From Planctomycetota bacterium (GTDB lineage: Bacteria; Planctomycetota; Phycisphaerae; Sedimentisphaerales; Anaerobacaceae), in assembly GCA_030641115.1 (NCBI GenBank), contig DAOWID010000084.1:1-41096 (forward strand): 41,096 bases of DNA, read 5' to 3'. The notes under the pieces are model-generated. The model ran no database searches. It was not told the origin of the DNA and saw only the letters and a list, made by a program, of their open reading frames with translations. Of this stretch, positions 8,495-17,557 are shown one piece after another. Position numbers and translations under genes: made by a program. Within the stretch, counting starts at the first letter, position 1. Each line of letters begins with the position of its first letter.

Positions 8495-11400
8495 GCCGCC
8501 GCCCAGCTCCATGTACCTTCTCGGGCCAATCACCAGTTCCGGCACACCCGCGGGCCACAGACTAAATACTACTGAATGTTGGTCCAGCGACTCATCCGCG
8601 CTGTACGTAAGACCGAGGCATATCCTGTGATACCGCCTTATAAGCGTTACATCGCTGCGTATATTCGCACCGTAGTCGAAATCAAACTGCTGCGAGAACA
8701 CCAACGTGTATCGCGGGTCAAGCACATAGGTAGCGGCAAACGTAAACGCATTCGAGCCCTTTTCGCCGAAACCACTATCGACACGCCTCAAATATCTACT
8801 GCCTATATAATAACCTAAATTGGGCCAGCGCAGGTGCGAAAAACCAATATTAAATTGCTGCACCACTCCACTTTGCATGTCAAAATTCATATCGGACAGT
8901 ACCGCGGTCGTATCGCTCATGCGCCAGATATAGTCGGTGCTGAAATAATTGCGCCTCGGCCCAAATACATCGCTGCTGCGTCTATCCTTGGGCGGTGCCA
9001 TCATGCTGTACCTATTTACGAGCGGGATATACGGTTTGTTCCAGATGAACCGGTCCGGCCCACCGGCGGTATCACCCGAATCATTTACCCACGTAACGTC
9101 CATATCCAGCCGCATCCAGTCAACGGTCCGCTGTTTACCCGCGGGGCCTCGCCTGGTCTGTAATCGCTGAGAAATACCCACGTTCAATGTATCACGCTGC
9201 TCCACAACCGAGTCGCTCTGAGCATAGCCGACGGCTGTCACGTGCGGCTTGATGACGTGCCGCAACTGGTTCAAATCCCAAAAACGCGATTTGGCATCGG
9301 GAAAAACCTTCCAATATGGTTGCGCTGATGCGCGCACGCCAGCTTCGCCGAGCCAGACTCCATCTTTGTCGTCCACAGTCGAGCCGTCGATATCCGTCTC
9401 AAAGCCGACACCGTCCTCGTACCCTAACGTCCCCGCCACAAAAGGCACGACTTTCGACTTGCCAAGCCTCACCGGCATATCGACCTCGTTCCTCGTCGAT
9501 GCAAACGTGAAGAAATCTTCTGACATCGTGTCGTCCTCGGCCAGACGCTGACGGAATCGGCTGAGCTGGCTATCGCTGTAAAAGGTAAAGTTATCGTCAA
9601 GAAACGACTGACCCGTCCAGTGAAACTCCGCGCTGGGCAATTCTTCCACCTTATCAACAAAATCGTTCAGCCGCCATTTACCCAGCAAGGCTAATGCCCA
9701 GTTGTCTTCCAGCCGCTTCACGTGGACAATCGTTTCCTGCTCTTTGTCTGTGTTGAATTCACTGCGATAATACTGTTCTATGAAATTCGGATCAGATGCG
9801 TAACTGGCCTCGGTCGTAAACTGCCAGTTGTAAGGCAGGAACTGCCTGTGCTGCCAGCGGACCCGGCCACGAAGCTCACGCGGCGGCTCGAGGCCTCTTC
9901 GGCTGTCGTCCCTGCCAAGTCTGTCTTCACCGTGGTCGTCGATTATATAGCCTATCATCCTGCCGAAGTAATTCTCCCGTTCGTAGTTAATTTCCACGCC
10001 ACTACCGGGCCCGCGCTTGCTGTAATAGTCCAGCGAAACGGTGCTCTCTGTTCCCTCTGGCTCGCGCAATCCTAACAGCCGGGCCAGATGCCATCGCGTC
10101 TCAAGCGATGTGCCCCACGTTCCGTCATGACCGGCATGCACGCCTTTGAGTGGAATATCAGGCCGCTGCAGATTACTGCGCACGGAAGGCCAATAGAAAA
10201 TCGTCCTATCATACATCTTAAAACGCACATCACGCATCTGCACGTCATAACTACTATCGGAAATCCTGTCGCCTTGTTCGTCAATAGGGGTCGTATCCGT
10301 GATAATTACATTCGAAGCGTTGAGTGAAATCTGGGGCACATAGAATTCGCTGGTTGTCAAAGTGATATTATCAAACGCAAATTGATTCGCTGCGAGCTGT
10401 CTGAGTTTCGGTGCCCTGACATAGATCGGAATCCCACGGGACACATCGAAGTTTCTCATCACGACATTTGACGCCAGCGCCTTTTTTCGTTGGAAATCGT
10501 AGTATATTTCCTCGACCCGCGTTGTCCGCTGGCCTTGTGTCATCACGACCTCGCCGGACATATATATTGCTCTTATGGCGCCGCTGGTCAAAATATCTTC
10601 GACACTTGCTGCCTGCCGGGATTCTTGGTAGGCCTTTAAGGCTTCTTCGGAGTAGAATATGACCGCGTTATCAGCCTGCAACTCTACTAGTAGCAGCCGA
10701 CCGGTTGTCTCATCAAGTTCCTGCCACGACATATAGATTCCGCCGATCGCCGTGACAATCTCTGCGTCCCTATCCAGCTCGAATTGCAGCGGGACCTCAC
10801 CCACAGGCGCTATATTGACCGGATACCCGAAGCGAGGCTTTTTTTCTTTCGGCTCGGCAACTACTTTGGCGGGCTTTGCGGCAGCACAGGATTTGTCATT
10901 CCCGCGAAAGCGGGAATCCAGTTTTTTGGCCCTGGACCCCTGCTTTCGCAGGGGTGACATTGGCGGTTTCTCCGGTCCCACTTTTTCCTCTGCCTCCAGC
11001 CGGAACTCCGGCTCGACAGTCGTAACCGCCGCAAGAGCCTTTGTGTATAGCTCGAACCCACGAGGGTCGGCAACCTCCTTCTTATCCGCCGTCACAAAAA
11101 CTTCGCCGCTAACACCGAACCGGACCACCGTCGCCTGACCATCCTCAATAGCTGTCTGGCGCAAATTGGCGGTTTCCGTGGTTTCGGCTTTCTTGACCGA
11201 CACATTGCCCCGCAGATACATGCGACCTTCATAATCAAGACGAGCACTGTTACCGGATTCGGTTTTTATAGCCTCCAGCCACGCCACGGCGGTATCGCTG
11301 GTAAATAGACCAGCTCCTATCGACATCGAAAATCCGTCCCGGAACACCAGAACGTGGACGGCAGCGCGGCCGGTCCTTAGCTGATAGATTGTGAGCTCTC

Positions 11401-11569
11401 GCCCGGCCAAGTGCAGGTCCTGGCTAAGCCCACCCTGGCCGCCCGGCTGGACATCCGCCGCCTGGCGTCCTTCAGGAGAAACCAAGTCCTCTCGGCCCAG
11501 GATACCGGGCAAAGCCGGCTCACCCAGCAGAGCTAAGAAACCCAGAATAAGTAGTCCCTTACTTCGCAT
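8486..11569 (-). CDS. lptD: LptD/OstA-like outer-membrane beta-barrel protein; start trimmed to the ATG at 11569
   Basis: Signal peptide MRSKGLLILGFLALLGEPALP; OstA-like region 'GAIRAIYMSGEVVMTQGQRTTRVEEIYYDFQRKKALASNVVMRNFD'; long C-terminal barrel-like region with aromatic alternation. Confidence 0.7.
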   Translation of the reverse strand: MRSKGLLILGFLALLGEPALPGILGREDLVSPEGRQAADVQPGGQGGLSQDLHLAGRELTIYQLRTGRAAVHVLVFRDGFSMSIGAGLFTSDTAVAWLEAIKTESGNSARLDYEGRMYLRGNVSVKKAETTETANLRQTAIEDGQATVVRFGVSGEVFVTADKKEVADPRGFELYTKALAAVTTVEPEFRLEAEEKVGPEKPPMSPLRKQGSRAKKLDSRFRGNDKSCAAAKPAKVVAEPKEKKPRFGYPVNIAPVGEVPLQFELDRDAEIVTAIGGIYMSWQELDETTGRLLLVELQADNAVIFYSEEALKAYQESRQAASVEDILTSGAIRAIYMSGEVVMTQGQRTTRVEEIYYDFQRKKALASNVVMRNFDVSRGIPIYVRAPKLRQLAANQFAFDNITLTTSEFYVPQISLNASNVIITDTTPIDEQGDRISDSSYDVQMRDVRFKMYDRTIFYWPSVRSNLQRPDIPLKGVHAGHDGTWGTSLETRWHLARLLGLREPEGTESTVSLDYYSKRGPGSGVEINYERENYFGRMIGYIIDDHGEDRLGRDDSRRGLEPPRELRGRVRWQHRQFLPYNWQFTTEASYASDPNFIEQYYRSEFNTDKEQETIVHVKRLEDNWALALLGKWRLNDFVDKVEELPSAEFHWTGQSFLDDNFTFYSDSQLSRFRQRLAEDDTMSEDFFTFASTRNEVDMPVRLGKSKVVPFVAGTLGYEDGVGFETDIDGSTVDDKDGVWLGEAGVRASAQPYWKVFPDAKSRFWDLNQLRHVIKPHVTAVGYAQSDSVVEQRDTLNVGISQRLQTRRGPAGKQRTVDWMRLDMDVTWVNDSGDTAGGPDRFIWNKPYIPLVNRYSMMAPPKDRRSSDVFGPRRNYFSTDYIWRMSDTTAVLSDMNFDMQSGVVQQFNIGFSHLRWPNLGYYIGSRYLRRVDSGFGEKGSNAFTFAATYVLDPRYTLVFSQQFDFDYGANIRSDVTLIRRYHRICLGLTYSADESLDQHSVVFSLWPAGVPELVIGPRRYMELGGGYN
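10886..10966. repeat. Family A core inside the LptD-like gene
   Basis: 81 bp matching 8281-8361 with two substitutions by eye. Confidence 0.9.
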
Positions 11570-11757
11570 ACTAATCTCGTATCGCGTGACTAAGAGCTCG
11601 CAGAATCCAAGCCGGTTCACACTTGACGAGATTATAGCCGCCTCGTCCCACAAAGCCAGCAAAAATCGCCCTCATAGGACGACTGAGATTGCTTCGGTCG
11701 CTTCGCTCCCTCGCAACGACAATGGCAGATAACACCTTTGCTTTGTGACGGCTTTCC

Positions 11758-11766
11758 TGGTATACT
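11758..11766 (+). promoter_or_regulatory. Possible extended -10 promoter (TGGTATACT) upstream of pilT
   Basis: TGnTATACT about 73 bp upstream of the pilT ATG; no convincing -35. Confidence 0.35.
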
Positions 11767-11838
11767 ATTATTATCGGCCCAGAAAGGCTGAACAGTCAGG
11801 CGTGAGCGTTTCCACACAAAGACCATTGGAGGCAAGAC

Positions 11839-12975
11839 ATGGCCGAAGAATACCCCACTTCAGCAAAAGTATACCCGACCACAGAGCTTGGAAAGCTCAG
11901 CATTATTGATATGTTCGCCTACTTCGAAAAGCACGGTGCGATGCGAGTCTCAGATCTTCACATCAAAGTCGGCGCACCACCCACTTATCGCATCGACGGC
12001 AGCCTCGTAAAACTCAAAGGCTCAACCGTAACGACCCAGATAGCGAAGCAGCTTATCTACCCGCTTTTGAGTGAAAAGAACCGGTACACATTCCAGAACA
12101 AGAACAGCGTCGATTGCTCCTATCGATATGGCTCATTGCAGTTTCGAATAAACGTCTTTAGGGAAAACGATGGAATGGCTGCTGCAATACGAGCACTATC
12201 GCTGGATATTCCAAAAGTAGAAGAGATCGGCTTTCCAAATAATGTCTGGGAAGATATTATCAACCGCAAACATGGCCTCGTGCTAATGACCGGAATCACT
12301 GGCGCCGGCAAATCCACGACTATCGCGGCGCTAATTGGTCGAATCAGCGAAAAAAGTGCCTGCCGAATTATCACCGTCGAAGACCCCATTGAATACATCT
12401 TTCAGCAGAAATACTCCCTCATCTCGCAACGCGAGGTCGGAAGGGACGTTGAATCCTTTCACGACGGACTGAAGGAAATGATGCGAGAGGACCCTGACAT
12501 AATATTTGTCGGGGAAATGCGGGACCCCGAGACGATAGCCATGACACTTATGGCTGCCGAGACCGGCCACCTGGTCTTCTCCACATTGCACACGAGAGAC
12601 GCTACCGGCACGGTGACACGCGTCCTTGACTACTTTGAAGCCGGCCGGCAGGCAGAAGTCCGCAACCAGCTCTCACTTGGGCTCGCCTATATTATCAGCC
12701 AAAAGCTTGTCCCTAAAAAGGACGGAACCGGCAGGATTGTGGCGATGGAGATTCTCAACAATAACTACGCCTGCGCCAACTTGATACGCACCGGCAAAAC
12801 AGAGCAGCTCTATTCACAACTGCAAACCAAGACTCGAAACAAGCTGGGTGAAAAAATGATGACGATGGAAAAACATCTGGCAATGCTGGTAAAACAAGAC
12901 AAGGTTGACCTGCTGGAGGCAAAAAAATGGGCCAACAATATCAACGGCTTCGTTGACTGTATGCAGCACGATTAA
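11839..12975 (+). CDS. pilT: PilT/PilU-type twitching motility ATPase
   Basis: Walker A 'GITGAGKSTTIAAL', 'VEDPIEYIF', Walker B 'REDPDIIFVGEMRDPETI', 'AAETGHLVFSTLHT'; RBS GGAGG. Confidence 0.93.
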   Translation: MAEEYPTSAKVYPTTELGKLSIIDMFAYFEKHGAMRVSDLHIKVGAPPTYRIDGSLVKLKGSTVTTQIAKQLIYPLLSEKNRYTFQNKNSVDCSYRYGSLQFRINVFRENDGMAAAIRALSLDIPKVEEIGFPNNVWEDIINRKHGLVLMTGITGAGKSTTIAALIGRISEKSACRIITVEDPIEYIFQQKYSLISQREVGRDVESFHDGLKEMMREDPDIIFVGEMRDPETIAMTLMAAETGHLVFSTLHTRDATGTVTRVLDYFEAGRQAEVRNQLSLGLAYIISQKLVPKKDGTGRIVAMEILNNNYACANLIRTGKTEQLYSQLQTKTRNKLGEKMMTMEKHLAMLVKQDKVDLLEAKKWANNINGFVDCMQHD

Positions 12976-13073
12976 TTTCGCCGTGCGTCGTGCGTGACAC
13001 GTATCGCACAGAAAAAATAGGCATGGTTCAAATAGCTCAGATTCTGGGTAACATTGATTTGTGGCTCCATAGT

Positions 13074-13163
13074 GGGTGGCAGCCTCAAATCCGAAGGATT
13101 TGGGGATGGTTACGCCGCTTTTGGAGCTTTGCCATCCCCAAGCTGCGCTTGAGGCTGCCACCC
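13074..13163. repeat. 90-bp inverted-repeat element with perfect 15-bp ends
   Basis: GGGTGGCAGCCTCAA (13074-13088) and TTGAGGCTGCCACCC (13149-13163); inner arms TTGGGGATGG / CCATCCCCAA. Confidence 0.9.
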
Positions 13164-13212
13164 AGGATTCAACCATGCCTAAAAACAGGAGCCGTAATAC
13201 CGAGGGCATAAA

Positions 13213-14136
13213 TTGGCCGACTACCGCGTGAATCTTGACATCTTCGCAGGTCCTTTGGATTTGCTTTTGTATCTGGTCCGCAAGGAAGAGGTCGATATCT
13301 ACGATATTCCCATCGCCAAAATAACCGACCAGTACATCCGCTACATCGAGATGCTCAAAAGCCTTGACATTGATTTGGCCGGTGACTTCTTGGTTATGGC
13401 CTCGACGTTGATGGAGATAAAATCGGTCATGCTGCTGCCGAAAGCAGAGCCCGATCAGTTGGACATTGATGATTTGACGGACCCCCGCACAGAGCTGATT
13501 CGTCAGCTTCTCGAATACAAGAAGTTCAAGGACGCCGCCAACCTGCTCAACGCCGCTGTGGGTAGGCACAAGGAACGTTTTGCGCGTCCCGACAGCATTA
13601 TCGAACGATTGAAGCCTGATACCGAGCCCGAGCTCGACATAGACCAGGTGAGTGTCTGGGATCTGCTTGATGCCTTTGACTCTGTATGCAGGGCTACCGG
13701 CGTGGCTCGTGACATGAGTCACATCAAGGACGACACGCCCATCGATTTGTATCAAATAGAGATTTTGCACCGGTTGCAGACCGAAGGCCCGATGACCTTT
13801 GAACGCATCTTCGAGTCCAAGCCTAACCGCGTCGTAATGATAGGATTGTTCCTGGCGCTTTTGGAATTGATTCGAGAGAAGCTGATTTGGGCTAAGCAGC
13901 CGCGATCCTCGCCCAAGATTTACCTACAGTCCAAGACCGATGAACCCGCCGAACAGGCTGTGCGAAAAGCCATTCTTATAGTTGCCGAGATGAGCGGTGA
14001 GCTTTCTGCCCAAATCAGACAGCAAAAACCCGCCGAAGGCGGGCCCATTCCAATTGCCGAGATAACGCCCAAAGGCGGCCCGGCAGTCTCGCCTGATAGA
14101 CAGAAAGAAGAGATAAAGCCTGCCAAAGAGCATTAG
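13213..14136 (+). CDS. scpA: Segregation and condensation protein A; TTG start
   Basis: 'YRVNLDIFAGPLDLLLYLVRKEEVDIYDIPIAKITDQYIRYIEMLKSLDIDLAGDFLVMASTLMEIKSVMLLP'; TTG start with GAGGG upstream. Confidence 0.95.
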   Translation: MADYRVNLDIFAGPLDLLLYLVRKEEVDIYDIPIAKITDQYIRYIEMLKSLDIDLAGDFLVMASTLMEIKSVMLLPKAEPDQLDIDDLTDPRTELIRQLLEYKKFKDAANLLNAAVGRHKERFARPDSIIERLKPDTEPELDIDQVSVWDLLDAFDSVCRATGVARDMSHIKDDTPIDLYQIEILHRLQTEGPMTFERIFESKPNRVVMIGLFLALLELIREKLIWAKQPRSSPKIYLQSKTDEPAEQAVRKAILIVAEMSGELSAQIRQQKPAEGGPIPIAEITPKGGPAVSPDRQKEEIKPAKEH

Positions 14137-14232
14137 TGCAAAGCCGCGAATTAGTATTCGACGAACGTCCAGCGCAAATAGAGAGCACAGTCGCCGTGCA
14201 AGGTACGCCTCCGCTTAATTATGCGATGGTTC

Positions 14233-14261
14233 TTGACACACAACGTGCTAAGGGTCACAAT
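14233..14261 (+). promoter_or_regulatory. Candidate sigma70-like promoter (TTGACA ... CACAAT) before the NfnA-like gene
   Basis: TTGACA, 17-bp spacer, weak -10. Confidence 0.35.
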
Positions 14262-14300
14262 ATTGGTTTTTATGAATTCTTATAAGAAGGTGTAACGATA

Positions 14301-15146
14301 GTGTCACACAAGATTGTAGCAAAAGAACAACTCTCGCAGGATGTCTTCACTGCCGAGATTGAGGCGCCGCTTATAGCTCAGGCAAGAAAGCCGGGCCAAT
14401 TTGTCATTGTCAGCATTAACAACGAGTATAGCGAGCGTATTCCTCTGACAATCGCCGGCGCCGACCCTCAAAAGGGGATTATCCGTCTGATCTGGCAGCG
14501 TGTCGGCAAAACCACCGCTGAATTGGCTGACCTGCAGCAGGGCGACGAGATTGCTAACGTCTCCGGACCGTTGGGTAAGCCTACACACATCGAAGATTTT
14601 GGTACCGTTGTCTGTGTAGGCGGCGGTATCGGCAACGCTCCGTTACTGCCTATCGCCAGGGCCCTAAAGAAAGCCGGCAACAAAGTCGTCAGCATTCTTG
14701 GAGCAAGAACAAAAGAGCTGCTCATCCTCGAAGATGAATTCGCCAAGATAAGTAACGAACTGATAGTCACCACAGACGACGGCTCGTACGGGCGAAAGGC
14801 CTTGGTGACCGAACCGCTAAAAGAAGTCTGTCAGGGCGAACAGAAGCCGGACCAGGCCTTTGTGATAGGGCCGGCCATAATGATGAAATTCTGTTGTGAC
14901 GTGACCAAGCAATTCAATCTCCCCACACAAGTCTCGCTAAATACCATTATGGTTGATGGCACGGGCATGTGCGGCGGCTGCCGGGTCGAGGTTGATGGCA
15001 AGCCTAAATTCGTTTGCGTCGATGGGCCGGAGTTTGACGGTCACAAAGTGAACTTCGACTTGATGATGAAGAGATTAAATGCCTATAGAGAGCAGGAACA
15101 AAAGGCCCACGAACAGTATAAAAAACACCGATGCAAAATACCATGA
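14301..15146 (+). CDS. Ferredoxin-NADP+ reductase subunit alpha / sulfide dehydrogenase-type FAD/NAD-binding protein (NfnA-like); GTG start
   Basis: 'GGGIGNAPLLPIARALKKAGNKVVSILGART', 'MCGGCRVEVDGKPKFVCVDGPEFDGHKV'; RBS AAGAAGG. Confidence 0.9.
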   Translation: MSHKIVAKEQLSQDVFTAEIEAPLIAQARKPGQFVIVSINNEYSERIPLTIAGADPQKGIIRLIWQRVGKTTAELADLQQGDEIANVSGPLGKPTHIEDFGTVVCVGGGIGNAPLLPIARALKKAGNKVVSILGARTKELLILEDEFAKISNELIVTTDDGSYGRKALVTEPLKEVCQGEQKPDQAFVIGPAIMMKFCCDVTKQFNLPTQVSLNTIMVDGTGMCGGCRVEVDGKPKFVCVDGPEFDGHKVNFDLMMKRLNAYREQEQKAHEQYKKHRCKIP

Positions 15147-16648
15147 CAGATAAAGAAAGACAAAAATTCCTACAACAGCTACTGGACAAAAACAAAGCCG
15201 GCGAGCTAAAACCTGCTGATAGATTCAACATACCGCCTCAGGATATCCCTGAGCAAGACCCGATTGCCAGAAGAGCCAACGTCAACGAAGTAGCACTCGG
15301 CTATACTGAGACACATGCTCGACTCGAAGCGTTGCGCTGTCTCCAGTGCAAAAAGGCCCCCTGTATCAAGGGCTGTCCGGTGCAAATAGAGATAAGGGAT
15401 TTTATTGCCGCCATTGTTGATGGTGACTACGGCAAAGCCTTGAATATCATCAAAGAGAACTCGCTACTGCCTGCCGTCTGTGGCCGGGTGTGCCCTCAGG
15501 AAGTCCAATGCCAGCAAACGTGTACTGTCGGCATAAAGTTCAAAGATCCCACCAAAGCCGTTTCCATCGGTCGGCTCGAAAGATTTGTCGCCGACCTCGG
15601 CGAGGACAATGACAGCATCCCTGCCGTCGCACCCGCCACCGGTATGAAAGTTGCCGTCATCGGCTCAGGTCCCGGCGGTATCGTGGCCGCAGCAGATACC
15701 AGAAGAGCAGGACACGACGTCACTATATTCGAGGCCTTTCATAAGACGGGCGGCGTGATGGTTTATGGAATCCCGGAATTCAGACTCCCCAAGGCCATCG
15801 TACAGGAAGAAATTGACGTCCTCAAAAAGATGGGTGTCAAGATTGTCACTAACTTCATTGTGGGCAGAACAAGAACGATAGAGCAATTGATGAAAGAGGA
15901 CGGGTTCGATGCGGTCTATATCGGCGTTGGGGCAGGCTTGCCAAGATTTATGGGTATAGAAGGCGAGTCGCTCGTCGGCGTATATAGTGCCAACGAATAC
16001 CTCACCCGCGTCAATCTTATGAAGGCCTACGACTTCGGCAAAGGCGCTGATACCCCGATAGCTATTTCAAAAAGGGTTGCCGTCGTTGGCGGCGGCAACG
16101 TCGCCATGGATTCAGCCAGAACAGCAGTCAGACTCGGTGCGGAAAAGGTCTATCTGGTCTACCGAAGGACGGAAAAGGAAATGCCCGCCCGAATTGAAGA
16201 GGTCCATCACGCAAAAGAAGAAGGTATCGAATTTCACATACTGCAAAGCCCGAAGCGAATAATTGGCGACGAGAACAGCCATGTCACCGCCATCGAGTGT
16301 CTGAAATACAAACTCGGCGAGCCGGATGAATCAGGCCGACGAAGGCCTATCCCCATCGAAGGTTCGGAGTTTACAATCGAGCTTGACACCGTAATCATAG
16401 CTATCGGCAATGCTGCAAACCCGCTCATTCGCCAGACAACGCCCGGCCTTGAGTTCAACAAGTGGGGAAATATTGTCGTTGATGAAAACTGCAAGACTTC
16501 ATTGGAAGGTGTCTACGCCGGCGGAGACATAGTCTTAGGCGCCGCAACCGTAATCCTCGCAATGGGCCAGGGCCGAATCGCCGCAGCAGCAATAAATCAA
16601 TACCTCGCAGGAGATAAGAAGACACGGCCCCTGTTTTCGCCGGGATGA
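15143..16648 (+). CDS. NADPH-dependent glutamate synthase small-subunit-like oxidoreductase (NfnB-like)
   Basis: 'CLQCKKAPCIKGCPVQIEIRDFI', 'AVIGSGPGGIVAAADTRRAGHDVTIFEA', 'VAVVGGGNVAMDSARTAVRLGAEKVYLVYRR'; ATG at 15143 overlaps the upstream TGA (ATGA); alternative ATG at 15131. Confidence 0.92.
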   Translation: MTDKERQKFLQQLLDKNKAGELKPADRFNIPPQDIPEQDPIARRANVNEVALGYTETHARLEALRCLQCKKAPCIKGCPVQIEIRDFIAAIVDGDYGKALNIIKENSLLPAVCGRVCPQEVQCQQTCTVGIKFKDPTKAVSIGRLERFVADLGEDNDSIPAVAPATGMKVAVIGSGPGGIVAAADTRRAGHDVTIFEAFHKTGGVMVYGIPEFRLPKAIVQEEIDVLKKMGVKIVTNFIVGRTRTIEQLMKEDGFDAVYIGVGAGLPRFMGIEGESLVGVYSANEYLTRVNLMKAYDFGKGADTPIAISKRVAVVGGGNVAMDSARTAVRLGAEKVYLVYRRTEKEMPARIEEVHHAKEEGIEFHILQSPKRIIGDENSHVTAIECLKYKLGEPDESGRRRPIPIEGSEFTIELDTVIIAIGNAANPLIRQTTPGLEFNKWGNIVVDENCKTSLEGVYAGGDIVLGAATVILAMGQGRIAAAAINQYLAGDKKTRPLFSPG

Positions 16649-16862
16649 CAGTACTAAAACGCGTTGACGTAGATCAAAAATGACCGCATAGTCGTTCCTG
16701 CGAAGCCAGAGATCTACACTTGGCTTTATCTTCCACAGAGGTTTTCTTTCGCTAAATTGACTGTCGATTGCGCAGACTTGGAGCGGAGGTCGGGGATTCT
16801 ACGGGCGCAGAACGCCTCTGAGGGCTACTCTGTGAAATTCTGCGGTCGGTTAGGCCATGTAC

Positions 16863-17219
16863 CTATTGCTCAAAAGTAAATTCGTATTCCGTAGGGTCAT
16901 ATTCAAACATTTTGCCCGTGGCCAAATCGATTATTAAGCCAGGCCAGAACAATATATTTACCCAGTAAACTGGCTCAATCGATTTATTCAGACTAAGTGT
17001 TTGAGTGTCCTTTCCGTAGGATGCTTGTATAACATAATCCTTACCCCTTGGAATTGTCACCTGATAGGGTGTTTTTCCTTTATGAGGACCCACTCTTACA
17101 TCTGCGCCTTCGGGTTTTGAATCAATGGAAATAGTCTGAGGGCCAGATGTAAATATGCTGCAGCAACCCTGAGTGAAAATTAACATTGCCAATAATGTAC
17201 ATACAACTGAGTTTTTCAT
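16863..17219 (-). CDS. Small PEGA-like lipoprotein; start trimmed to the ATG at 17219
   Basis: Lipobox-like 'LAMLIFTQGC'; 'ISIDSKPEGADVRVGPHKGKTPYQVTIPRGKDYVIQASY'; RBS GGAGG. Confidence 0.75.
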   Translation of the reverse strand: MKNSVVCTLLAMLIFTQGCCSIFTSGPQTISIDSKPEGADVRVGPHKGKTPYQVTIPRGKDYVIQASYGKDTQTLSLNKSIEPVYWVNILFWPGLIIDLATGKMFEYDPTEYEFTFEQ

Positions 17220-17557
17220 AGTAAATACCTCCACGAAAAATACTTTTAATCTGACATTTCCCATATCAACCGTTCGCCTGCACAACCGTGATCCACTTAG
17301 ATTATACCGGCACCGGCCAGGATTTGTCAATCGTGGCAACTACGGGATTTTGCCAAAAAAATAAAAAAATCTTCCCCTGGCGTTGTCCTATAAAAGCCCA
17401 GCTCACAAGCTCAAAACGGCGCATAATGCTCCAAAGCGTCGTTTCTGCCACCGTAGGAGCTATAAACGAATGCTCGGAACAAGAGAATCAATTTCAACGA
17501 GAGGATTGAAGAAGCTGACTTGCTTTATGGGCTCCGAATCCATGCCAGCTTGCCGAA

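Noticed and set aside
12814-13770. 318-aa minus-strand ORF across the pilT end and scpA start
   Set aside because: Antisense to two well-supported genes and crosses the hairpin element; no recognisable domain.
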